Shown: one piece after another, positions 52,594 through 60,125 of the stretch
Position numbering within the stretch: the stretch's first letter is position 1
Layout: the number at the start of each line of letters is the position of its first letter
Assembly (NCBI RefSeq): GCF_037543845.1
Contig: NZ_JBBIFX010000001.1
Coordinates: 806,001 to 870,000, forward strand
Length of the DNA: 64,000 nucleotides
Direction of reading: 5' to 3'
DNA from: Gymnodinialimonas ulvae
GTDB lineage: Bacteria; Pseudomonadota; Alphaproteobacteria; Rhodobacterales; Rhodobacteraceae
Program-made: the position numbers and the translations under genes
The notes under the pieces: generated by a model
Database searches by the model: none
The model's input: only the letters and a program-made list of their open reading frames with translations
What the model was told of the DNA's origin: nothing

Positions 52594-53629
52594 AATGCCC
52601 CTCCGGGAACGGGACCGACAAGGTGCCGCCGCCCGCCTCACGCAGGTGCAGCTCCCCCTTGCTCAGGCGCAGCTCGGTGAGATCCGACCATCCCGGTGGC
52701 CGCGGCAGCGACACCATCGCATGCCGGATCGTGTGCATCTGCCCCAGCGGGATCGTCGTCGGCACATCCATCGCGCGCAGCGGATTATCACCGCGCGCCG
52801 CCTTCAATCCCTGCCCGCCAAGCGTGCAGCCGTCCTCGATGCCCAGAACGCCGGTATGACGGCTGTTCCACGGCGGGAAATCCCGTGCGCCGTTCGACAG
52901 CCAAAGCATCGTGACCGGCATCTCGGCCGGGTCCTTCAACACCAAAAGCATGTCATCCTCGGCATTGCGCATCACGCAGGTCCAACCAAGCGTGTTGCCC
53001 CGCGCCTCGACCAGCACGCAGAAATCCTCGGTCACGTGACCGGCGGGATAGGTCCGGCCATCCCACTGTCCGCCGCCGTCCAATTCCAGATGAAGATCGC
53101 CACGCAACTGATTGACAACCCAGTAATTACTTTCAGGGTGTTGCCAGGTCGGATCGGTCATCGCCGCACGTTTGGCACTGAACGACAGCCGCCCGCCCTC
53201 GCGCATGTGCACCATCGGATGATGCGCGAAGGTGATCTCGCCCGCGCCCTTGTCGACGATGTGACGTTGCAGCATCGCGTTGCCGATCAGCGTGATGTCC
53301 TTGACCACTACCGCGCCGCCGAACCGGTCCAGATTGGCCGTCGCAACCACGCGGTTGCCCTCTTCGCGCAGCACCTCCCACGGGTCATTCGCCGTCGACC
53401 CGTGCAGCGGAGACTCCGCCACATCATCTTTGCCGAACGGCATGCAAAAGAAATCGCCCGCCAAGCGCTTTTCCATCGGCAGGATGTCGGGATTGGTCTG
53501 CACCTCCGCCTCATCCCGCCACGGGGCGGCGTGCAACACCGCGCGCCCGCCAACCTGCCAGAGCGGGATATTGCCCACCTCTGTGTCAAACACCGCGCGC
53601 GTGTCGCCGTGTTTCAGCTCGACCTTCAT
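52586..53629 (-). CDS. Galactose-mutarotase-like (aldose 1-epimerase superfamily) protein
   Basis: A 347-aa beta-sandwich protein. A sugar-epimerase-like role is suggested by DKGAGEITFAHHPMVHMREGG (candidate catalytic His pair) and DFPPWNSRHTGVLGIEDGCTLGG. Similarity to classical GalM motifs is loose, so the substrate is open. It overlaps both neighbours: ATGA with the upstream aldolase and 8 bases with the YaiI-type gene, forming a three-gene coupled unit. Confidence 0.65.
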   Translation of the reverse strand: MKVELKHGDTRAVFDTEVGNIPLWQVGGRAVLHAAPWRDEAEVQTNPDILPMEKRLAGDFFCMPFGKDDVAESPLHGSTANDPWEVLREEGNRVVATANLDRFGGAVVVKDITLIGNAMLQRHIVDKGAGEITFAHHPMVHMREGGRLSFSAKRAAMTDPTWQHPESNYWVVNQLRGDLHLELDGGGQWDGRTYPAGHVTEDFCVLVEARGNTLGWTCVMRNAEDDMLLVLKDPAEMPVTMLWLSNGARDFPPWNSRHTGVLGIEDGCTLGGQGLKAARGDNPLRAMDVPTTIPLGQMHTIRHAMVSLPRPPGWSDLTELRLSKGELHLREAGGGTLSVPFPEGHFD

Positions 53630-54384
53630 GGCCGCGCCAACGCGGTAAGCGCGTTTTGCAACACCGCCGCATCCGCGCCGCAGCCCAGGAACGTCACCCC
53701 AAGATCAAGCATCCGCGCCTCCGCCTCGGCGCCCGCGACGATGATACCGGCCGATTTGCCGCCCGCGCGGATCGTTTTGATCGCCTGGCTCACCGCGTCC
53801 CAGACCGCCCGATTGCCCAGGTCATCGCGATATCCCATGTCCGCGCCCAGATCCGCGGGCCCGACAAAGACACCATCGATCCCATCGACGGCGGTGATCG
53901 CCTCCAGATCGTCCAACGCGGCGCGGCTTTCGGCCTGCACCAGAATGCAGATCTCCGCATTGGCGGTGGCCGGATAATTCTCCGTCGCGCCAAAGCGCCC
54001 GGCGCGCGCGACCATCGCGCCCATACCGCGCACGCCCTCGGGCGGATAGCGGCAGGCGCGCACGATCGCGCGGGCCTCGTCTGCGGAATTGACCATAGGC
54101 ACCAGCAGGGTCTGCACCCCCAGATCGAGCGCCTGCTTGATCACCCAATCCTCGCCCACCGGAACCCGCACCACCGCAGGCGTCCCCGTGCCTTCCAGCG
54201 CGATCAACTGATCCCGGATCGCCGACGGATCCCACGGACCATGCTCGCCATCCACCAGGCACCAATCGAACCCGGCACGGCCCGCCATTTCGGCGCTCAC
54301 CATGCCCGGAAGGTTCAACCACAGCCCCCGTTGCACGCGCCCTGCGGCAAGGTTTGCCTTCAATTCATTCTTCGGTGCCGCCAT
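53626..54384 (-). CDS. HpcH/HpaI-family class II aldolase
   Basis: A 252-aa metal-dependent aldolase or citrate-lyase-like TIM barrel. Motifs are FDWCLVDGEHGPWD, VVRVPVGEDWVIKQALDLGVQTLLVPMV (metal and pyruvate site), ILVQAESRAALDDLEAI and GVFVGPADLGADMGY. Family members cleave 4-hydroxy-2-oxo acids or 2-keto-3-deoxy sugar acids to pyruvate. The overlapping mutarotase-like gene suggests a sugar-acid context. First gene of the unit. Confidence 0.88.
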   Translation of the reverse strand: MAAPKNELKANLAAGRVQRGLWLNLPGMVSAEMAGRAGFDWCLVDGEHGPWDPSAIRDQLIALEGTGTPAVVRVPVGEDWVIKQALDLGVQTLLVPMVNSADEARAIVRACRYPPEGVRGMGAMVARAGRFGATENYPATANAEICILVQAESRAALDDLEAITAVDGIDGVFVGPADLGADMGYRDDLGNRAVWDAVSQAIKTIRAGGKSAGIIVAGAEAEARMLDLGVTFLGCGADAAVLQNALTALARP

Positions 54385-54697
54385 CCGCTATTCCCTTCCG
54401 ATGTTGCGCGACCCGTCGCACCTTCGACCTTGGCCGCCTATGACGTTGGCCACCTTCGATCTTGGCACGGGTGGCCGAGACGCTGGCTTCTTTGCAGCAG
54501 GTTCATCGCCGCTTCGCAAGCCACAGCGCCCCGCGTGGCCCGCCCGCCTGCCCGATCATGGCCCGCCGCGCGCCCTCATGGTCCGAACCAGCGAACGTTG
54601 CGAAACCTCGCTTTTTGGCCTCTTTCCCTTTGTGCATCTCACCGTTACTGTCTCGCGCATCAAGGGCCATCAAGGCTCGGGTACAGGGAGAAAGTTT
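54385..54697. promoter_or_regulatory. Intergenic control region of the liv operon with a direct repeat
   Basis: 313 bases between the divergent aldolase and livJ genes. It contains two near-identical 17-mers, CACCTTCGACCTTGGCC (54419-54435) and CACCTTCGATCTTGGCA (54451-54467), offset by 32 bases, close to three helical turns. That spacing suits two regulator molecules on one DNA face. Nearer livJ are a GGGAG ribosome site and no clear promoter. Nothing else is evident. Confidence 0.35.
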
Positions 54698-55906
54698 ATG
54701 AAAAAGTTTCTGTTGGCATCCGCCGCAACCACCGCAATGTTTGGTGCGCTCACCGGAGCCGCAGCCGCGGACGGGCACCAGGGCGACGTGAGCCTTGGCG
54801 TGATCCTCGGGTTCACCGGACCGATTGAATCGATCACGCCCGCGATGGCCGACGGGGCCGAGCTGGCGATGGCCGAAGTGACTGAGTCAGGCGCGCTGTT
54901 TGACGGTGCCGCCGTGACCTCCGTGCGCGCAGACAGCACCTGCGTCGACAGCTCCGCCGCCCAGGCCGCCGCCGAGCGCCTGATCACGTCGGACGCCGTG
55001 CACGGCATCGTCGGCGCAGATTGCTCCGGTGTGACCGGCTCGATCCTCGCCAATGTCGCGGTTCCCAACGGCATGGTCATGATCTCGCCCTCGGCCACCT
55101 CGCCGGGCCTGTCGACCGCCGAAGACAACGGCCTGTTCTTCCGCACCGCACCATCGGATGCGCGTCAGGGCGTCGTGATGGCCGAGATCATCATGGAGCG
55201 CGGCATTGACACCGTCGCCGTGACCTACACCAACAACGATTATGGTCAGGGCCTCGCCGATGCCTTCACCGCCGCCTTTGAAGAGGCCGGTGGCACCGTG
55301 ACCCTCTCCGCCGCCCACGAAGATGGCCGCGCGGATTACTCCGCTGAAGTCGGCGCATTGGCGTCTGCCGGGGGCGACGCCCTCGTGGTCGCAGGCTACG
55401 TTGATCAGGGTGGCTCCGGCGTGATCCAGGCCTCGCTCGACACCGGCGCGTTTGACACGTTCGTCTTCCCCGACGGCATGGTCTCCCAGGCCCTCGTGGA
55501 CAACTTCGGCTCCGACATCGACGGCTCGTTCGGCCAGAACCCCGGCACCGACAGCGAAGGCGCATCGATCTACCAGGGCATGGCGGAAGAAGCGGGCTTC
55601 GACGGCACCTCGCCGTTCTCCGCCGAATCCTATGACGCCGCTGCCCTGATCATGCTCGCCATGGCCGCTTCCGGTTCGCGCAACGCGTCCGATTACATGG
55701 GCGAAGTGATGAACGTCGCCAACGCGCCTGGCACGCAGATCCTGCCCGGTCAGCTTGGCATGGCGCTTGAGATGATCGCCAACGGCGAAGAGATCGACTA
55801 CGTCGGTGCCTCGGCAGTGGAACTCATCGGTGGCGGCGAGTCGGCTGGCAACTACCGTGAGATCGAGATCGTCGACGGTGAGCTCTCGGTCGCCGGTTTC
55901 CGCTAA
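54698..55906 (+). CDS. livJ: Branched-chain amino-acid type ABC transporter substrate-binding protein
   Basis: A 402-aa periplasmic binding protein. The signal peptide ends at about residue 24 (GALTGAAAA). The mature type-I fold shows VSLGVILGFTGPIESITPAMADGAELA, VGADCSGVTGSILANVAVPNGMVMISPSATSP and VAVTYTNNDYGQGLADAF. Two cysteines (STCVDSS and GADCSG) probably form a disulfide. The ligand may be a branched-chain or other amino acid, amide or urea; it cannot be told. ATG 54698 follows GGGAG. First gene of the liv operon. Confidence 0.92.
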   Translation: MKKFLLASAATTAMFGALTGAAAADGHQGDVSLGVILGFTGPIESITPAMADGAELAMAEVTESGALFDGAAVTSVRADSTCVDSSAAQAAAERLITSDAVHGIVGADCSGVTGSILANVAVPNGMVMISPSATSPGLSTAEDNGLFFRTAPSDARQGVVMAEIIMERGIDTVAVTYTNNDYGQGLADAFTAAFEEAGGTVTLSAAHEDGRADYSAEVGALASAGGDALVVAGYVDQGGSGVIQASLDTGAFDTFVFPDGMVSQALVDNFGSDIDGSFGQNPGTDSEGASIYQGMAEEAGFDGTSPFSAESYDAAALIMLAMAASGSRNASDYMGEVMNVANAPGTQILPGQLGMALEMIANGEEIDYVGASAVELIGGGESAGNYREIEIVDGELSVAGFR

Positions 55907-55919
55907 ACACGATCTGAGG

Positions 55920-55952
55920 GATATACCGAAGATATACCAAAGATATACCGAT
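55920..55952 (+). repeat. Three tandem 11-base repeats after livJ
   Basis: GATATACCGAA, GATATACCAAA and GATATACCGAT follow each other without a gap just after the livJ stop, and half a unit (AATATC) continues. They form an AT-rich single-stranded-prone leader before a stable hairpin. No dyad symmetry within the unit. Confidence 0.85.
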
Positions 55953-55959
55953 AATATCA

Positions 55960-55990
55960 GCGCAGTCCGGCCCGAAACGCCGGGCTGCGC
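55960..55990 (+). other. Stable intercistronic stem-loop between livJ and livG
   Basis: GCGCAGTCCGGC and GCCGGGCTGCGC form 12 pairs (one G-U) with a 7-base loop CCGAAAC, followed only by CGTTTC. It is too T-poor for a full terminator. More likely it is an attenuator or a 3' stabiliser that keeps livJ mRNA in excess over the downstream transporter genes, as is common for binding-protein operons. Confidence 0.7.
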
Positions 55991-56017
55991 CGTTTCATTC
56001 CGGAGCGCTTTGCAAAA

Positions 56018-56809
56018 ATGATCGAGGTCCACGACCTGCACAAACATTTCGGGGGCTTTCACGCCGTCGACGGGGCGTCACTCAAGATCGAGACCGGCTC
56101 GATCACCGGGCTGATCGGCCCGAACGGCGCGGGAAAAACCACGCTTTTCAATGTGATCGCGGGCGTTCTTGAACCAACATCCGGCACCGTCACCATGGAC
56201 GGCGAAGACATCACCGGGCTCAAGCCGCACAAACTCTTCGCCAAGGGCCTGCTGCGTACGTTCCAGATCGCGCACGAGTTCTCCTCCATGACCTGCCGCG
56301 AGAACCTGATGATGGTCCCCGAGGGTCAAACGGGCGAAAGCCTCTGGAACACCTGGTTCGGACGCAAGCGCATCGCGGATGAGGAACGTGCCCTCAAGGC
56401 CAAGGCCGACGAAGTGCTTGATTTTCTGACCATTTCCCACCTCGCCGACCATCCCGCAGGCGCCGTCTCGGGCGGGCAGAAAAAGCTGCTCGAACTGGGC
56501 CGCACCATGATGGTCGACGCCAAGATGGTGTTTCTGGACGAGGTCGGCGCGGGCGTGAATCGCACGCTGCTGAACACCATCGGCGACGCGATCCTCCGCT
56601 TGAACGCCGAACGCGGCTACACCTTCTGCGTGATCGAACACGACATGGATTTCATCGGCCGCCTGTGCGGTCCCGTCATCTGCATGGCCGAGGGTCGCGT
56701 GCTCGCCGAAGGCACGCTCGATGAGATCAAGGCCAACGAGCAGGTGATCGAAGCCTATCTGGGCACGGGCCTGAAAAACAAAGATCAACTGGCGGAGGCC
56801 GGCGCATGA
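56018..56809 (+). CDS. livG: Branched-chain amino-acid type ABC transporter ATPase LivG
   Basis: A 263-aa ATPase. Walker A is GPNGAGKTTLFNVIAG (about residues 34-49), followed by a LivG-type insert (FARKGLLRTFQIAHEFSSMTCRENLMM region). The signature GAVSGGQKKLLELGRTMM is close to but not the textbook LSGGQ. Walker B reads MVFLDEVGAGVNRTLL, with Val rather than Pro after DE. Its stop overlaps livF by ATGA. Confidence 0.93.
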   Translation: MIEVHDLHKHFGGFHAVDGASLKIETGSITGLIGPNGAGKTTLFNVIAGVLEPTSGTVTMDGEDITGLKPHKLFAKGLLRTFQIAHEFSSMTCRENLMMVPEGQTGESLWNTWFGRKRIADEERALKAKADEVLDFLTISHLADHPAGAVSGGQKKLLELGRTMMVDAKMVFLDEVGAGVNRTLLNTIGDAILRLNAERGYTFCVIEHDMDFIGRLCGPVICMAEGRVLAEGTLDEIKANEQVIEAYLGTGLKNKDQLAEAGA

Positions 56810-57567
56810 GCGATTTGGCCGAGCAGACCCGCGCCGCTACGGCCGCTGACACCGACACCGCCTTCCTCATCGGCGACACGATGACCGGCGGCTATGGCTC
56901 TGGCGGGCCTGACATCCTTCACGATTGCACGATCGCCGTGAACCCCGGCGAAATCGCCGTCATCGTAGGCCCCAATGGCGCGGGCAAATCCACCGCGATG
57001 AAGGCCGTCTTCGGCATGCTCAACGTCCGACAGGGCGCCGTCCGCCTCGATGGTGAGGATATCACCTCCCTCACCCCGCAGGCCCGCGTGGCAAAGGGCA
57101 TGGGCTTCGTGCCGCAAACCTCCAACATCTTCACCTCCATGACGGTCGAAGAAAACCTGGAAATGGGGGCCTTCATCCGCCGCGATGACATCCGCAACAC
57201 GATGGAACAGGTCTATGATCTGTTCCCGATCCTGCGCGACAAGCGGCGGCAGGCGGCGGGCGAGCTTTCGGGCGGGCAGCGTCAGCAGGTCGCCGTGGGC
57301 CGCGCGCTCATGACCCAACCCAAGGTCCTGATGCTCGACGAGCCAACCGCAGGCGTCTCACCCATCGTTATGGATGAACTCTTCGACCGCATCATCGAGG
57401 TTTCCCGCACCGGGATCCCGATTTTGATGGTTGAACAAAACGCCCGTCAGGCCCTTGAAATCGCTGACAAAGGCTATGTTCTGGTTCAGGGGCGCAACGC
57501 CTATACCGGCACCGGCAAGGAACTCCTTGCCGACCCGGAGGTCCGCAAAAGTTTCCTCGGGGGCTAA
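56806..57567 (+). CDS. livF: Branched-chain amino-acid type ABC transporter ATPase LivF
   Basis: A 253-aa ATPase with Walker A GPNGAGKSTAMKAVFG, signature ELSGGQRQQVAVGRALM, Walker B KVLMLDEPTAGVSPIVMD and the LivF C-terminus YVLVQGRNAYTGTGKELL. An N-terminal extension of about 25 residues precedes the first strand. Followed after only 4 bases by the first of six small genes unrelated to known transporter subunits. Confidence 0.93.
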   Translation: MSDLAEQTRAATAADTDTAFLIGDTMTGGYGSGGPDILHDCTIAVNPGEIAVIVGPNGAGKSTAMKAVFGMLNVRQGAVRLDGEDITSLTPQARVAKGMGFVPQTSNIFTSMTVEENLEMGAFIRRDDIRNTMEQVYDLFPILRDKRRQAAGELSGGQRQQVAVGRALMTQPKVLMLDEPTAGVSPIVMDELFDRIIEVSRTGIPILMVEQNARQALEIADKGYVLVQGRNAYTGTGKELLADPEVRKSFLGG

Positions 57568-57571
57568 TGCC

Positions 57572-57979
57572 ATGCCGCGCAGCCTTGCCTTTGCTGTGAT
57601 CTGCGCAATAGGCGCTTTCGGCCCCGTCCATGCCCAAACGGCGGAGGATTTTGACTGCGCGCTCGCGATGCAATGCACCGGCGCCTGGGACGCATGCACA
57701 CGTGCCACAGGCCCGGCGCAGGTACAGCTGCGCGAGGGCAGCATCATCGTCACCGCCATGGGCGACACGTTTCACTTCGACGAGGTCACGCCCGACCCCT
57801 TCGCAACCGGCGCGCGCAACCTGACCGCCTCCGGGCTCCGCTTTACGCCCGCGCCCGCGCGCTCCACAATCCTCCTTCTCTCCGACGACAGGCTCGGTGT
57901 GATCGTCAGCGAAGACCCGACCAACACCGGCCAATTCCACGCCTCGCTGAGCTTTGCGGCGGACTGCCCCGCCCCGTGA
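57572..57979 (+). CDS. Four-cysteine secreted protein, liv-operon paralogue 1
   Basis: 135 aa. The signal peptide MPRSLAFAVICAIGAFGPVHA is followed by the cysteine set C-ALAMQ-C-TGAWDA-C and a final Cys four residues from the end (SFAADCPAP). The mature part is probably all-beta (TILLLSDDRLGVIVSED). It starts 4 bases after livF. Family unknown. The same cysteine skeleton recurs in the next five genes, so I treat it as a member of a tandem paralogue array. Confidence 0.7.
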   Translation: MPRSLAFAVICAIGAFGPVHAQTAEDFDCALAMQCTGAWDACTRATGPAQVQLREGSIIVTAMGDTFHFDEVTPDPFATGARNLTASGLRFTPAPARSTILLLSDDRLGVIVSEDPTNTGQFHASLSFAADCPAP

Positions 57980-58071
57980 CGACACCCGACCAAAGGCCAC
58001 CCCCCTATTTTCGGCCGCCGCATTCCCGCCTATACTCCACCCCATCGCGTGATCTGTGATACGGACAGCCC

Positions 58072-58443
58072 ATGGAACCCACCGCAATCCACCTCGTCTG
58101 CACCTTCATCACCTTCTGCACCGGCGGAACCTGCACCGAGTACACGCCCACAACCGTCAATCTGCGCTTCCAGCAGGACCGCGAGTTCGGCGAATTCTGG
58201 ATCAGCCCCGAAAACGCGCTCTTCCCGATGCCCACCTTCGTCACCCACCCCGGCGAGACGGGGTTTGACCCGCGCACCCATATCTACGTCCCCGGCGGTT
58301 TGAGCATGCCCCATATGATCTCGCTCTCGCCCGATTTCGCCTCCGCCACCCTGACCACCCACCTGCCGCACCGCCCCGAAGGCACCGACGCCCACGCCGC
58401 CGCCTCCGAGGGCACCTGCCAACCGGCGGAAGACGGCGCATGA
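58072..58443 (+). CDS. Four-cysteine protein without signal peptide, liv-operon paralogue 2
   Basis: 123 aa. It opens directly at the cysteine core (MEPTAIHLVC-TFITF-C-TGGT-C) with no signal peptide. An in-frame TGA lies just 4 codons upstream of ATG 58072, so none can be added. The terminal Cys is in ASEGTCQP. Unlike the others it is preceded by a 92-base gap. It may be cytoplasmic or a decaying copy. It overlaps gene 3 by ATGA. Confidence 0.6.
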   Translation: MEPTAIHLVCTFITFCTGGTCTEYTPTTVNLRFQQDREFGEFWISPENALFPMPTFVTHPGETGFDPRTHIYVPGGLSMPHMISLSPDFASATLTTHLPHRPEGTDAHAAASEGTCQPAEDGA

Positions 58444-58844
58444 GGCCCGCGGCGGCCCTAGCGTGCACACTCGCCTGCGCCACGCCAGCTATGGCCAACC
58501 TCGCCGATGACCCCACAAACGCCCCCTATTTCGGGCGCTGCGAAACCACCGAGATCTGCCGTGACACCTCCGGCTGTATCTCCTTCCCCACCTTCGGCAC
58601 GCTGGTCCTGCAAATCAACGGGGCAACCGGCACCCTGGGACACGAACCCGACGATCCCCGTCCGCTGGAAATCTACCACGCCCTCGACCCCACGCCGCCC
58701 GATCCCGACGACCTCGGCCTGCGTTTTCTGGTGGAACAGGAGCCGCGCGATGCCCTGAGCCGCCGCTTTGCCTATGTGGATCAGACCCGCGCAGGCCCGG
58801 CGGGGCAGTATTTCATTCTCGAATGCACGCAGAGCGCGCCATGA
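58440..58844 (+). CDS. Four-cysteine secreted protein, liv-operon paralogue 3
   Basis: 134 aa. The signal peptide MRPAAALACTLACATPAMA is followed by C-ETTEI-C-RDTSG-C and a terminal Cys in YFILECTQSAP. The middle is rich in Pro and Asp (DPTPPDPDDLG), a likely surface loop. ATG 58440 lies in the stop of gene 2 (ATGA) and its stop contains the start of gene 4 (ATGA), so translation is coupled. Function unknown. Confidence 0.7.
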   Translation: MRPAAALACTLACATPAMANLADDPTNAPYFGRCETTEICRDTSGCISFPTFGTLVLQINGATGTLGHEPDDPRPLEIYHALDPTPPDPDDLGLRFLVEQEPRDALSRRFAYVDQTRAGPAGQYFILECTQSAP

Positions 58845-59209
58845 TCCGCGCGCTCACCCTGGGTGCCAGCGTCTTGGCCTCACCCGTCGGCGCCACCGGG
58901 CTCGCCTGCACCTTCACGGACCTCTGCGCGCCGCTGACCGATTGTCAAAGCCACCCCGGCCTGCCGTTCACCTTCGAGCTGATCGACGGCGCCTTGGCAC
59001 TCAGCACCGCCGAGGGCATCGCGTTCGGCACGCCCCTCTCCCATGTCGAGGCGCCCGCGCTGTCGCTGATCTTCGACACGCGGCCCGACCAAACGCTGCT
59101 GCTCAGCGTGTCCAACACCGGGCAGGCCGCTATGACGCAGCATGATTTCGAAGCCGCAGGCCGGCTCACCTCCGTGTCCTATTTCGGCACCTGTGAGCCC
59201 GCCTCGTGA
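58841..59209 (+). CDS. Four-cysteine secreted protein, liv-operon paralogue 4
   Basis: 122 aa. The signal peptide MIRALTLGASVLASPVGA is followed by C-TFTDL-C-APLTD-C and the C-terminal block LLLSVSNTGQAAMTQHDFEA..SYFGTCEPAS. This block (two strands, a Gly turn, an FGTC end) is the same as in paralogues 5 and 6 by eye. ATG 58841 overlaps gene 3; the stop overlaps gene 5 as GTGA. Confidence 0.7.
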   Translation: MIRALTLGASVLASPVGATGLACTFTDLCAPLTDCQSHPGLPFTFELIDGALALSTAEGIAFGTPLSHVEAPALSLIFDTRPDQTLLLSVSNTGQAAMTQHDFEAAGRLTSVSYFGTCEPAS

Positions 59210-59664
59210 CCCGCCCGCTCCAAACCAAAAGGACACGCCCCTTGCGCCGCCTAAGCCTTGCCTGCCTGACCGCCATTCTCTGTACCCTGCCCGTCGCCGC
59301 CGCGGCACAGGACGACACCGCGCCCGTTGCCCTGACCTGCCTGCTCAACGTGCTGTGCCCCCACACCGGGGCCTGCCGCGATCTGGGCCAGACCATCGAG
59401 ATCACCGAAGGCGACGCGGGCTGGCGCGTCGATTGGGTCGGCACCGATCTGCCATCCAACTACGAGTTGATCGCCGATATTCCGCCCGCCGCCGATGCCG
59501 TCGAACAGACCCGACTGCGCAGCCTGATCCACCGCGATACCAACACCCAAAGCACCCAGATGATCAGTTTCGACACCGCGGGCCATGTCGTTGTCACCAC
59601 CCATCAACCCCAGGCGGGCATGCAGGTTGTCACCGGCCTGGGCACCTGCGAGGCGGCGGGGTGA
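59206..59664 (+). CDS. Four-cysteine secreted protein, liv-operon paralogue 5
   Basis: 152 aa from GTG 59206, with a longer basic n-region (MTRPLQTKRTRPLRR) before the signal core ending VAAAAQ. The cysteine set C-LLNVL-C-PHTGA-C and the end TGLGTCEAAG match the family. The middle block MISFDTAGHVVVTTHQPQ aligns with LLSVSNTG.. of paralogue 4. A TTG at 59242 is an alternative start. Its stop overlaps the next gene. Confidence 0.7.
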   Translation: MTRPLQTKRTRPLRRLSLACLTAILCTLPVAAAAQDDTAPVALTCLLNVLCPHTGACRDLGQTIEITEGDAGWRVDWVGTDLPSNYELIADIPPAADAVEQTRLRSLIHRDTNTQSTQMISFDTAGHVVVTTHQPQAGMQVVTGLGTCEAAG

Positions 59665-60032
59665 TGCGCGTCGCCCGGGCGCTGTGCCTGTTGGCCCCCG
59701 CCTTCGCCCCCAGCCCGGCCATTGCCGAGCCCTGGACCTGCGAGATGACGGTCATTTGCCAGAACCTCGATTGCCACGCGGTCGATGACACTTACCAGAT
59801 CATCGCCGCCGATCACGCAGGCGATCTGTTCCTGACCTCGCCCGCAGGCGACCACCCCGTCACGCGGCTGACGGCGCGCGGTGCGCTGCCTGCTGCCTAC
59901 GCCGGTGCAGGGGACGCGGCGTTGGGTGAATTGATCACCATCCTCGACGATGGCCGCGCCCTTTTGTCGATCCACGGCTATGATGGTCCGGCCCGCACAA
60001 CCACCGTTTTCGGCACCTGTTTGTCCCAATAA
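59664..60032 (+). CDS. Four-cysteine secreted protein, liv-operon paralogue 6
   Basis: 122 aa. The signal peptide MRVARALCLLAPAFAPSPAIA is followed by C-EMTVI-C-QNLD-C, the block LITILDDGRALLSIHGYDG and the end TVFGTCLSQ. ATG 59664 shares a base with the gene 5 stop; a GTG one codon earlier is possible. It ends 93 bases before livH and closes the six-gene insertion. Confidence 0.7.
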   Translation: MRVARALCLLAPAFAPSPAIAEPWTCEMTVICQNLDCHAVDDTYQIIAADHAGDLFLTSPAGDHPVTRLTARGALPAAYAGAGDAALGELITILDDGRALLSIHGYDGPARTTTVFGTCLSQ

Positions 60033-60125
60033 AACAACGCCACCTCTGGCCAAGCCAGTGCCCCGCCGCTAGACCTGTGCCCAAGCGCCATCACAAGGCG
60101 CAATGTCGGATCAGGGAGAGGCCTT

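Noticed and set aside
55920..55952. CRISPR-like array
   Set aside because: The 11-base repeats are contiguous without spacers.
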